Source of the DNA: CAYOVG01 sp964407285
Lineage (GTDB): Bacteria > Desulfobacterota > Syntrophobacteria > Syntrophobacterales > Syntrophobacteraceae
NCBI GenBank assembly: GCA_964407285.1
Contig: CAYOVG010000047.1
Coordinates: 1 to 26,746, forward strand
Length of the DNA: 26,746 bases
Direction: 5' to 3'
Shown piece by piece: positions 13,981-25,546 of the stretch. The notes beneath the pieces are model-generated. The model had not been told where the DNA came from. It saw only the letters and a program-made list of their open reading frames with translations, and made no database searches. Every line of letters starts with the position of its first letter. Within the stretch, counting starts at the first letter, position 1. The position numbers and the translations under genes were made by a program.

Positions 13981-14122
13981 GCGGTACGATCTGAAGGAGT
14001 TGCTTAGAGAAGTGGAAATAGACGATGCGTTCGATGAGGAGAAGACCGGTTCTCGTGTCAACCAGGACGACATAAAAAAGCTTCTCGAGCAGAAGAAGAG
14101 GAGCGCGAGGAAGACCTCATGA
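13973..14122 (+). CDS. 49-residue charged small protein in the kinase/PilB operon
   Basis: ATG 13973 to TGA 14120-14122, read as MRERYDLKELLREVEID at the start and ending in KKRSARKTS. The protein is strongly charged and mostly helical, with an acidic middle (DDAFDEEK) and a basic C-terminus (KKLLEQKKRSARK). It overlaps the receiver gene by 8 bp and the ATPase gene by 4 bp (ATGA), and a GGGAG at 13961-13965 is well placed. Such tight coupling at both ends argues strongly that it is translated. I do not know a family. It could be an adaptor between receiver and ATPase. Confidence 0.75.
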   Translation: MRERYDLKELLREVEIDDAFDEEKTGSRVNQDDIKKLLEQKKRSARKTS

Positions 14123-15819
14123 ATCCGAATCGAAGGTTCTTCGATCTGCTGGAACGCAAGGGCATTTTCACCCATGAGGATTCGGATCGGATGCTGAACA
14201 AATTCCACGGCGATGCGTTCGCAGTCCTTGAATACCTCATCCAGGGCAATGCCGCTCCTTCCGATGTGCTTGGAAATCTCTGGGGGCAGTCCATGGGAAT
14301 AGCCTATGTGGACCTGGAGAAGACTCTTTTCCAGACAAAGGTGGTGAGAAAGCTCCCCGCGGATTTTGCTCGCGGAAACCGCATGATTCCCCTCTACCAT
14401 TTCGGCGATGCGGTTACCGTCGCCATGGCCGATCCCACGAATTCGCCGGCTCTCCGGGAAGCCGAGCGCCTGATGGGGTGCGGGGTGAGTCCGGTCTTCT
14501 CGCTTCCGGGCGAGATCGAGGACGCCATCGATATCCAGTACCAGTTCAGCGATTCCCTCATGTCTTTACTCTCGACCGTGGCCGAGAACAGTCTTTACAA
14601 GGGTTCGACCCAGATCACCACCGAGCAGTTGAGGAGACTGGCGGAGGGCAGGTACATCGTGGAGCTGGTCCGGGGGTTTCTTCTCCTGGCTTTGAGAGAC
14701 CGGGCCGGCGACATCCACATCGAACCCGAAGAGAATATGGTCAGGGTGCGCTTTCGCATAGACGGAGTACTCCATGAGAGGCTCAAGTTCGAGAAGTCCC
14801 TCCTGGCGCCGCTGATCTCACGGTTGAAGATCATGGCCGAACTGGACATAACCGAGCGGCGAAAGCCACAGGACGGCCGTTTGAAGCTGGATCTGAGCCG
14901 CAGATCCATCAATTTCAGGCTCTCCACGGTCCCTTTCATCTATGGGGAGAAAGCCGTACTGAGGGTCCTCGGGCAAATCAGCGCCAGGGAGATCCCGGAC
15001 CTGCGGGATCTGAACTTTTCGAAGTCGGTCTATACCAAAGCCATGCGGGTGGTGAATACTCCGAACGGGGTCTTCTTCGTTACCGGTCCCACCGGATCGG
15101 GAAAAACCACGACCCTCTTCTCCGCCCTCAAGCATCTCAACAAGCCCGGTGTGAACATCGTAACCATCGAGGACCCGGTGGAGTATCGGCTACGCGGTGT
15201 CAACCAGATGCAGGTGAACGCGGAGATCGGGGTGAATTTCGCCGTGGCTTTGAGATCGTTCCTGCGCCAGGACCCGGATATCGTGCTGATAGGGGAAATC
15301 CGGGATCTCGAGACGGCGAAGATAGCCTCCCAGGCCGCGCTTACGGGCCATCTCGTGCTGGCCACCATGCACACCAACAATGCCTTGCAGGCGGTGACGA
15401 GGCTGGTGGAGATCGGAGTGGAGCCCTTCCTGGTAGCGCCGTCCATCATCGGAGTAATGGCGCAACGGCTGGTCAGGCGTATCTGCGATCACTGCAAGAA
15501 GGCTTACAAACCGTCGAAGGAGCAACTTGAAAGATACTTTACCGGAGACCTGGACGCCGGGGTGCGCTTTTTTCATGGCGAAGGCTGTACGGAATGCAAC
15601 CACACGGGGTACAAGGGGAGGATCGCCATCCATGAGCTCTTCGTAATGACCGAGAAAATCAAGTCGATGGTGGCTCAGAACGCATCGATACTCGATATTG
15701 AAAGGGAGGCGCATGCCGCGGGGTTCAAGGGGATGCGTCACGACGGCCTGAAGAAGGTGGTCCGCGGCTTCACCACTATCGACGAGATCGAGCGGGTCGT
15801 GTCGTTCGGGGAGGACTAG
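14119..15819 (+). CDS. PilB/GspE-type secretion or pilus-assembly ATPase
   Basis: 566 residues, a full-length motor ATPase of type IV pilus or type II secretion systems that drives pilin or pseudopilin polymerisation at the inner membrane. Residues 1-150 form the MshEN/T2SSE_N region (some members bind c-di-GMP there). The core has Walker A GPTGSGKT (323-330), the Asp box EDPVEY (351-356), Walker B GEIRD (392-396) and the His box ATMHTN (H418). A tetracysteine zinc site is given by CDHC (456-459) and CTEC (490-493), as in PilB/GspE. The start ATG overlaps the previous gene by 4 bp. No other pilus or secretion gene is present, so it is an orphan under the control of the upstream two-component pair. 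Confidence 0.94.
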   Translation: MNPNRRFFDLLERKGIFTHEDSDRMLNKFHGDAFAVLEYLIQGNAAPSDVLGNLWGQSMGIAYVDLEKTLFQTKVVRKLPADFARGNRMIPLYHFGDAVTVAMADPTNSPALREAERLMGCGVSPVFSLPGEIEDAIDIQYQFSDSLMSLLSTVAENSLYKGSTQITTEQLRRLAEGRYIVELVRGFLLLALRDRAGDIHIEPEENMVRVRFRIDGVLHERLKFEKSLLAPLISRLKIMAELDITERRKPQDGRLKLDLSRRSINFRLSTVPFIYGEKAVLRVLGQISAREIPDLRDLNFSKSVYTKAMRVVNTPNGVFFVTGPTGSGKTTTLFSALKHLNKPGVNIVTIEDPVEYRLRGVNQMQVNAEIGVNFAVALRSFLRQDPDIVLIGEIRDLETAKIASQAALTGHLVLATMHTNNALQAVTRLVEIGVEPFLVAPSIIGVMAQRLVRRICDHCKKAYKPSKEQLERYFTGDLDAGVRFFHGEGCTECNHTGYKGRIAIHELFVMTEKIKSMVAQNASILDIEREAHAAGFKGMRHDGLKKVVRGFTTIDEIERVVSFGED

Positions 15820-15986
15820 GAACCGGTCACCGTTGATCATAAGCGCGGACATAGGTGGTGGAAAAACCGGAACCGGCCTCCAGTCCCGGAGTTTTGTGAA
15901 TGCTGAGTACCCAAGATCACAGTTATGCGACCGATTTGGTGATGAGATAGAACAGCACGGGAATGTTCCAATAGAAGCCCTGAACG

Positions 15987-16003
15987 TTGGCTTCGAAATT
16001 GCC
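15987..16003 (+). promoter_or_regulatory. Sigma-54 promoter candidate of the REC-GGDEF gene
   Basis: TTGGC-N7-TTGCC places GG at 15989-15990 and GC at 16001-16002 with exactly 10 bp between them, and both core tetramers TGGC and TTGC are perfect. Transcription would begin near 16013, about 30 bases before the ATG at 16045. Confidence 0.6.
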
Positions 16004-16044
16004 TTATTATGTACTGCGTTGAGACACAGAGGAAGAATCGAGCC

Positions 16045-16974
16045 ATGCCCGAACAACCCAGGCCGTTAATCCTGATCGTCGACGACACTCCGTCCAATAT
16101 CCATATCCTGGCGCAGACGCTCCGTTCGGACTACAGGATCAAGGTCGCCCCCAACGGGCGCGTCGCATTGGACCTGGTTCGGCTTCCCGAGAAGCCGGAT
16201 CTCGTCCTGCTGGACGTGATGATGCCCGACATCGATGGATACGAGGTGTGCAAGCGTATGAAGGAGGACGAAGCCACCAGGAAAATTCCGGTGATCTTCG
16301 TCACCGCCAGGGACAAGGCCGGGGATGAGGAATACGGCCTGAACCTGGGGGCCGTCGACTACATCACCAAGCCGTTCGAACAGTCTATCGTCCGGGCCAG
16401 AGTGCGCAACCACATCGCGCTCAAGCTCAACAGCGACCTCCTGGAGTCGCTGGCCTTCATCGACGGCCTCACCCGGATCGGAAACCGCAGGCGATTCGAC
16501 GACGCGCTGAATTCCGAATGGAATCGGGCCGCGAGAAACCACGCGCCGCTTTCCGTCATCCTTGTGGATATCGACCACTTCAAGCATTACAACGACCACT
16601 TCGGCCACGGGGCGGGAGATGAGTGCCTGAGGAAGGTCGCCGGGGCGATTTCCTCCTGCCTGTTTCGACCCGGAGATGTCGCCGCCAGGTACGGGGGAGA
16701 GGAGTTCGGCGTCATACTGCCGGAGACGGGGCCGGAGGGCGCCTGCAAGATTGCCGATGACCTCCGGTCCGCCGTGGAGTCCCTCGAGATTCCACACGCT
16801 CCGTCGGCCATGAATCCTTACGTGACGCTCAGTGCGGGCTGCATCTCCGATACGCCCCCATCCTCCGGCAATCCCGCAACACTCCTGGAAGCTGCCGATC
16901 AGTTGCTCTACCGGGCGAAGCAGAAAGGCCGGAACAGGGTCGAATTCTCCATTTACGCCGGCCGGCCGGCATAG
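16045..16974 (+). CDS. Response regulator with diguanylate cyclase output (REC-GGDEF)
   Basis: 309 residues from ATG 16045, 9 bp after AGAGGAAG; an in-frame ATG at 16009 would lie inside the promoter region. The receiver (1-125) has D13/D14, phosphoacceptor D57 in LVLLDVMMPD, T87 and K109. The GGDEF domain (about 135-305) has VDIDHFKHYND, and an active site GGEEF (217-221). An allosteric I-site RPGD (208-211) lies five residues before it, so the enzyme should make c-di-GMP from GTP and be inhibited by product. This WspR/PleD-like layout links phosphorylation to c-di-GMP. It lies 74 bp upstream of the large hybrid kinase, its most likely partner. Confidence 0.95.
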   Translation: MPEQPRPLILIVDDTPSNIHILAQTLRSDYRIKVAPNGRVALDLVRLPEKPDLVLLDVMMPDIDGYEVCKRMKEDEATRKIPVIFVTARDKAGDEEYGLNLGAVDYITKPFEQSIVRARVRNHIALKLNSDLLESLAFIDGLTRIGNRRRFDDALNSEWNRAARNHAPLSVILVDIDHFKHYNDHFGHGAGDECLRKVAGAISSCLFRPGDVAARYGGEEFGVILPETGPEGACKIADDLRSAVESLEIPHAPSAMNPYVTLSAGCISDTPPSSGNPATLLEAADQLLYRAKQKGRNRVEFSIYAGRPA

Positions 16975-17048
16975 ACCGCTCCCGCTCCCACATCCTGACA
17001 CGTAGTGAAGCGGCGGGCAGACACCGCGCACAGGTGATAGGTGGTCGA

Positions 17049-20924
<3,876 letters not shown>

Positions 20925-21071
20925 GTGCTCCGTATCGGGGAACAAGCCCGGCGGCAGGCCTTCGGGCATCGCTGGAAGTAATTGCCGCCACGAGCGCCAT
21001 CGAAAGTCCGGAAGCCGGGAGTCTCATCTGCCCGCATCGGACCATTTCGGCTTGAAGCGGGGGAGAAGGAT

Positions 21072-21980
21072 ATGGAAGATCAGTACAAGGACTTGATCGA
21101 CAATCTCGATGCGGGCGTCTATTTCGTCGACAGGAGCCGGAATATAACTTACTGGAACAAGGCTGCGGAAAGGATCACCGGTTTTCCCGCGGATGCCGTG
21201 ATCGGCAGGAGTTGCTCGGCCAACATCCTGCGCCATATCGACGCCGGGGGTACGGACTTGTGCGAATCGGCCTGTCCCCTCGTGGAGACGATAACCGAAG
21301 GGAATCCCCACGTAGCCGAAGTGTATCTCCACCACCGGGACGGGCACAGGGTGCCGGTCTCCGTACGAGCATCCCCGATCAGGGACAAGGAGGGGCAAGT
21401 CATCGGGGCTGTCGAACTGTTTACGGACAACAGTTCCAAGGATGCCATCATGGACAAAGTCAGGGACCTGGAGCAACTCGCTCTCCTCGATCCCCTGACC
21501 CGGATGGGCAACAGGCGCTCCATCGAGATGCACCTCACCGGCAGACTCAATGAACTCATGCGGTATGACTATCCATTCGGCGTCATCATGATGGACATAG
21601 ACCATTTCAAGAAATTCAACGATACCTACGGCCACGACACCGGGGACAGGGTGCTTGTGATGGTGGCGAACACCCTGATGAACAATTCCAGGCCCTCCGA
21701 TGATTACGGCAGGTGGGGAGGGGAGGAGTTCATAGGCGTTCTCAGGAACGTGGACGAACAGGGAATGATGGGCGTGGCCGAACGAGTGAGAATCCTGGTG
21801 AAGAAGTCCTTCCTTACCGTCGGCGACGAGAAACTGCAGGTCACGATGTCGATTGGGGGCGCCCTTGCGCGGAAGGACGATTCCATGGAATCCGTGGTCA
21901 AGAGGGCGGATGAGCAGCTCTACAGGAGCAAGCGTGAGGGGCGGGACCGCGTGAGCATACATGCGGGAGCGGGGGATTGA
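21072..21980 (+). CDS. PAS-GGDEF diguanylate cyclase with Cys motif in the PAS domain
   Basis: 302 residues from ATG 21072, just after GAGAAGGA; upstream in-frame ATG 20982 has no ribosome site and adds a low-complexity tail. The PAS domain (about 5-118) begins DLIDNLDAGVYFVDRSRNITYWN and contains C48, C64 and C68 (GRSCSANILRHID; DLCESACPL), a pattern shared by a recognisable PAS-GGDEF subfamily. The GGDEF domain has MMDIDHFKKFND, an active GGEEF (216-220) and an I-site RPSD (207-210) five residues before it. There is no membrane segment, so it is a cytosolic sensor cyclase. It is the last gene of the plus-strand signalling block and converges on the binding-protein gene. Confidence 0.94.
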   Translation: MEDQYKDLIDNLDAGVYFVDRSRNITYWNKAAERITGFPADAVIGRSCSANILRHIDAGGTDLCESACPLVETITEGNPHVAEVYLHHRDGHRVPVSVRASPIRDKEGQVIGAVELFTDNSSKDAIMDKVRDLEQLALLDPLTRMGNRRSIEMHLTGRLNELMRYDYPFGVIMMDIDHFKKFNDTYGHDTGDRVLVMVANTLMNNSRPSDDYGRWGGEEFIGVLRNVDEQGMMGVAERVRILVKKSFLTVGDEKLQVTMSIGGALARKDDSMESVVKRADEQLYRSKREGRDRVSIHAGAGD

Positions 21981-21985
21981 GTCAC

Positions 21986-22007
21986 AACGCTGCCCGGAGT
22001 GAGCGTT
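21986..22007. terminator. Weak stem-loop between convergent genes
   Basis: AACGCT (21986-21991) pairs with AGCGTT (22002-22007) over a 10-base loop, within the 46 bp between the ends of PAS-GGDEF and the family 5 binding protein. Only short T or A tracts flank it. It may work as a bidirectional terminator. Confidence 0.3.
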
Positions 22008-22026
22008 CTAGATTATTTCGGAAGCA

Positions 22027-23601
22027 TCATTTGCGGACCGACGCCTCGCGCAGGCTGAAGATCCCCGGGAGATTGAAGGTGAATGGGGTGGAAAGCTCGA
22101 TGCGCCTGGATACCGCATCCATGAAGATCCTATGGAACAGGAACGTGCCCGGATGAAGAGAGGCAATGAGACTATCCGCGGTATCGAAAAGGGCTCTTTT
22201 CCGTTCGGGATCGGGTTCCGAGAGCGCAGCACGTAAAAGATCCGTCACACGTGGATCTTCGAAACAACCCATTCTGGCCTTCCCAACCCCATTCAACGGA
22301 GACCATAGGTCCACGAGCAACTCTGGATAGTGACGACTTTCATTTAGATCAATCAGGGCACTTTGGAAATCTGTATTATACTGGCACCGCTTCGATAGTT
22401 CCATCCCTGGCACATATTCCAGGTCAACTTTCACTCCGACCTCGTTAAAGGTGAGCATCAGGTAAGTGATAGTCTGCCTGAGGCTGTGGTCCTCAGCGGG
22501 AACCAGTAGCTTGAAGTTGAGAAGGGTTCCGTCTTTCTCAAGGTAGCCCTTGTTTCCCATGATCCATCCGCAGTCCTGGAGGATATCGAGTGCGCCGTGT
22601 GGATCGTATGGAATGAGTTTCAGACCTGTGTGCAAAGTTGAAACTTCCTTCATGGAGTCCGGAAGCTCTGTCTCTGCCCCTCTAAGAAGGTGCTGGACCA
22701 CGAATTCCTTATTTAACGCCATCGAGAGGGCCACTCTGATCCGATGGTCGGCAAAAAGGGGATCATGAGTGTTATAGAGAAGTACTGTTTGCCGGATCGA
22801 ACGATGAAAGGAAGAATAAGTGCTGTCATTGAATTTGCGAACCGTCTCACGGTTTCGCATGGGCAATCGGGGCACGATATCCACTTTTCCTTCCAGGAGC
22901 CTCTTCCAGGACCGCTCTGCGTCATACTCGCATTGGAAGACGATTCGGTCGATGTTGGGGCGTTTGCCGTGATAGCGTTCATTCGCGGTCAGGCTGACAA
23001 CCTTTCCACCTGTCCGATATTCAAATTTGTATGGTCCCGAACCAATTGGCAGTTCATGGAAGTTGCCGCTACCGTCAGATCGTTCCGGAAAAATCTCGAA
23101 ATTGGAGATCTTTCTCAGAAAATCCGGGTGATCGTCCGTCAAAAGAATCTCGATGGTGTGATCCCCTGTTGCGGTAATTTCTTTCACCACATTGGACAGA
23201 GCTGGTCGCTCTTCGTTGAGACAGCGTATTAGAGAGTGCCGCACATCTCGGGAGGTGAGTGGGCTTCCGTCATGGAAGCTGGCATCTTCCCGGAGATGAA
23301 CCGTCCATGTAAAGCTCTTCTTGTCGTAGCGCCAGGATTCAGCGAGAAGCGGCTCCATGGGGTCATCGGCTGTGCCGGGTTTGATAAGATAGTCGAAGAG
23401 GAATGGTAAAACTACGTTGGATCCGGTGTAGTGTCCATCCAACGGGTGAAGGGATGCGAACTGTCCGGGAACATCAATTCGCAAAATACTCTCGATCGGC
23501 GTTTTTCCGCACACCACTTTGGCATCAGGAGAAATCCAGAGGCCCATGGCGAAGAGAAGAGATACCGATGTAAAGACAATCCATCCAGCGAATGCAGACA
23601 T
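22027..23601 (-). CDS. ABC-type peptide/opine-family (family 5) solute-binding protein
   Basis: 524 residues from ATG 23601, 8 bp after AGGAGAG; ATG 23619 would add six residues but puts that ribosome site inside the gene. A hydrophobic N-terminus (FAGWIVFTSVSLLFAMGLWI) is a signal peptide or anchor. The mature part follows the SBP_bac_5 pattern of OppA/DppA/NikA proteins: LHPLDGHYTGSNVVLPFLFDYL, LAESWRYDKKSFTWTVHLRED, FHDGSPLTSRDV, and GSGPYKF. No permease or ATPase gene lies beside it, so it is an orphan that could serve a distant transporter or a sensor kinase. It is visibly more AT-rich than the signalling genes next to it. Confidence 0.9.
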   Translation of the reverse strand: MSAFAGWIVFTSVSLLFAMGLWISPDAKVVCGKTPIESILRIDVPGQFASLHPLDGHYTGSNVVLPFLFDYLIKPGTADDPMEPLLAESWRYDKKSFTWTVHLREDASFHDGSPLTSRDVRHSLIRCLNEERPALSNVVKEITATGDHTIEILLTDDHPDFLRKISNFEIFPERSDGSGNFHELPIGSGPYKFEYRTGGKVVSLTANERYHGKRPNIDRIVFQCEYDAERSWKRLLEGKVDIVPRLPMRNRETVRKFNDSTYSSFHRSIRQTVLLYNTHDPLFADHRIRVALSMALNKEFVVQHLLRGAETELPDSMKEVSTLHTGLKLIPYDPHGALDILQDCGWIMGNKGYLEKDGTLLNFKLLVPAEDHSLRQTITYLMLTFNEVGVKVDLEYVPGMELSKRCQYNTDFQSALIDLNESRHYPELLVDLWSPLNGVGKARMGCFEDPRVTDLLRAALSEPDPERKRALFDTADSLIASLHPGTFLFHRIFMDAVSRRIELSTPFTFNLPGIFSLREASVRK

Positions 23602-23703
23602 GCCCAACTCTCTCCTCATACCACCGTTGAAGACTGAGCGAGCGCCGAGATCTGTGGGGCGGGGTTTGCGATACTTATGTGAATCATGCTGATATCATTG
23701 GTT

Positions 23704-23727
23704 CGGCAGGGGAGTCCTCCCCTGCCG
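23704..23727. repeat. Perfect 11-bp stem hairpin between small ORF and binding-protein gene
   Basis: CGGCAGGGGAG (23704-23714), a TC centre and CTCCCCTGCCG (23717-23727). On the minus strand it follows 9 bp after the stop of the possible 30-codon ORF and about 100 bp before the binding-protein start. No T-run follows in either direction, so it may be a REP-like palindrome, an attenuator or a processing site. Confidence 0.6.
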
Positions 23728-23736
23728 GAATGACGC

Positions 23737-23829
23737 CTACGAGATCTCCAGGAACGGCCCAACTACGCAGCACATAGGCACTGGCGCATCAAACATATCC
23801 ACCCGGACCTCCTCAACAACGATCAGCAT
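23737..23829 (-). CDS. Possible 30-residue small protein or leader peptide
   Basis: ATG 23829 to TAG 23737-23739. A GGGGAGAG run lies 4-5 bp before the ATG. The peptide is acidic at the start (LIVVEEVRVDMFD) and hydrophobic with a Cys pair at the end (PVPMCCVVGPFLEIS). It lies upstream of the binding-protein gene on the same strand, with a stable hairpin just after its stop. I know no family, and an ORF this short can occur by chance. Confidence 0.3.
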   Translation of the reverse strand: MLIVVEEVRVDMFDAPVPMCCVVGPFLEIS

Positions 23830-24404
23830 TCGTCTCTCCCCTCTCTCTGATTAGAATACACTTACATATCGAGTAAAATAATTATAGCCCCTATCGGTAG
23901 TTAGCTCCAACTCTCAGTGAGACTTATCGATATACTTATTGATCGTCCATGTCAAGAAAAATTCTTCACCCCTCCACGAAATCGTCCAGGTTTGTTCTCA
24001 TTCACGCAAATGTCAATGTTTTCAGGGCTATCCAAAATGTGATTCCGTGTCAAGGCGGCCGCCGAACCAGGCAGCTATGCAGGCCGCCGGATTCCCGACC
24101 CCCCGAAGCCGCCCGCCCACCTTACGGCAATCACCCGCCCGCGGCAATTCTGGATGAAATGCACGGGGCAGGCCGCTGTCTCCAGTCTGAATAGGTGTGA
24201 ATTTATCTTTAGAAATCAATATGAAGGAAAGGCCGTGTGTCTCGATGCCGGTAAGGACCACAGAATGTAATTACGCAGCCGATTCGAGAAAGGTGATGTT
24301 TGCTGCGGTTACGGATTTCCAATCGCGGGCTGTTGCGTTTTGAAGGCGCACGCCCATCAGCTACGCAAGCATCCCGGAATCCATCCGGAGTCAACTGAAT
24401 TTCG

Positions 24405-24477
24405 GGCATGGTTCATAGACCGTGTGTTTGAGGTGACACTCGAGAGGGCTTGCCGTCACCCTTTTCTGAACCATGCC
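24405..24477. mobile_element. Small inverted-repeat-bounded element, copy B (73 bp)
   Basis: GGCATGGTTCA (24405-24415) and TGAACCATGCC (24467-24477) are perfect 11-bp terminal inverted repeats. The left ~55 bp match copy A at 12049 (ATGGTTCAT, GTTTGAGGT, GTCGTCA/CCGTCA). It has no coding capacity. This is the shorter, probably more basic form of the family. Confidence 0.65.
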
Positions 24478-24580
24478 GGAATTCGAAAGCCCGGTCAAGG
24501 CCGGCAGCCGTAACCGCACAAGAAGAACCTATCTCATTGCCGAATTGGTTGCGTGGTTCCGGGTATTACCGCCTGCCGCC

Positions 24581-25492
24581 TCACTGCCTGCCGCCTCTCC
24601 GGAGTTCTCTCTCCAGTTCCTGTTCGATGAGGCCATATTCGGCCTCGATCCGGTTCAACAGTTCGGGGCTGTCGTCGATGCGACCGGCGCGAGCCCGCGC
24701 CTCCAACTCCCTGCACAGGGCCGTCAGGATCAATGCTCCGATATTCCCGTTGGCGGATTTCAAGCTGTGAGCCAGTCGCGTTATTTCCGCTCCATTTCCC
24801 TGCTCGACGGCGTTGCGAAGCCTTTGCATCAGCGGCGGCGTCGATTCGAGGTAAATCCGAAAAACCAGCGCAAGCAGGTCCGGAGTCCCCTGGACTCCCT
24901 GCAAGGACCTGATTTCGTTCCACACTTTGTGATCGATCCGCTTCGACGGCAGACCGGTCTTCTCCTCGAAGACAGCGGAGACAGCCGGCGCCGTCTCGAC
25001 GTCCTCTCCTCCGGATCGCGAAGTGGAATCATCCGGTCCCTCCCGGAGCCGGACATCTCGGGTCTCCCGTTCGTAGCCGGCCGCGCAGGCAGGGGAAAGC
25101 CACCGCTCCAGGACCTGGCCCAGTTGCCGGAGCGTAAACGGCTTGCTCAGATAGTCGTCCATCCCGGCCGCCAGGCAATTTTCCCGGTCTCCCTTCCCGG
25201 CATGGGCGGTCAAAGCGACAACAGGGATACGAACATCTCCCAGCGCGCCTTCCTGCTCCAACTTTCGGATCAGGGACGTCGCCTTGTAGCCGTCCATCTC
25301 CGGCAACTGGCAGTCCATCAGTATGAGATCGTACCGCTTGCCGGTAACGGCGTCCAGGGCCTCGAGACCGTTTTCCGCAATTTCGACCGGGTACCCCAGG
25401 GCTTTCAGCATCTGCTCGCACAATTCCTGGCTGACCTTATTGTCTTCCACCAACAGGATACGAAATTCGGATGTGCATTTACCGGTGGACAT
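24581..25492 (-). CDS. Receiver-HPt phosphotransfer protein
   Basis: 303 residues from ATG 25492, which follows GGAGGT with 8 bp spacing; an earlier in-frame ATG at 25531 is not needed. The receiver (about 8-130) has D17, phosphoacceptor D60 in LILMDCQLPEMDG, and K117. A charged linker (about 135-185) leads to an HPt domain (about 190-290) with LAHSLKSANGNIGA (H242), the standard phosphohistidine site. Such proteins resemble the C-terminal part of hybrid kinases split off as a separate gene, and relay phosphate from a kinase to a final regulator. It lies 54 bp after a periplasmic binding-protein gene and in the same operon as a histidine kinase. Confidence 0.93.
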   Translation of the reverse strand: MSTGKCTSEFRILLVEDNKVSQELCEQMLKALGYPVEIAENGLEALDAVTGKRYDLILMDCQLPEMDGYKATSLIRKLEQEGALGDVRIPVVALTAHAGKGDRENCLAAGMDDYLSKPFTLRQLGQVLERWLSPACAAGYERETRDVRLREGPDDSTSRSGGEDVETAPAVSAVFEEKTGLPSKRIDHKVWNEIRSLQGVQGTPDLLALVFRIYLESTPPLMQRLRNAVEQGNGAEITRLAHSLKSANGNIGALILTALCRELEARARAGRIDDSPELLNRIEAEYGLIEQELERELRRGGRQ

Positions 25493-25546
25493 TGTTCCCG
25501 ACCTCCACTCGTCAAATCGAAACACCGGCAACCTCTCCGGAGGCGA

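Larger units (their letters stand above)
23602..24580. other. Long intergenic region, about 980 bp
   Basis: Apart from the palindrome (23704-23727), the possible 30-codon ORF (23737-23829) and element copy B (24405-24477), nothing clear is seen. 23850-23960 is strongly AT-rich and could hold promoters for either strand. The minus-strand frame 24209-24409 (66 codons) begins at the edge of copy B and has no ribosome site, so I do not call it. Confidence 0.55.

Noticed and set aside
24209..24409. A 66-codon minus-strand frame next to element copy B
   Set aside because: It starts at the element border, has no ribosome site and shows no recognisable protein pattern. The neighbouring copy A does not keep this frame.
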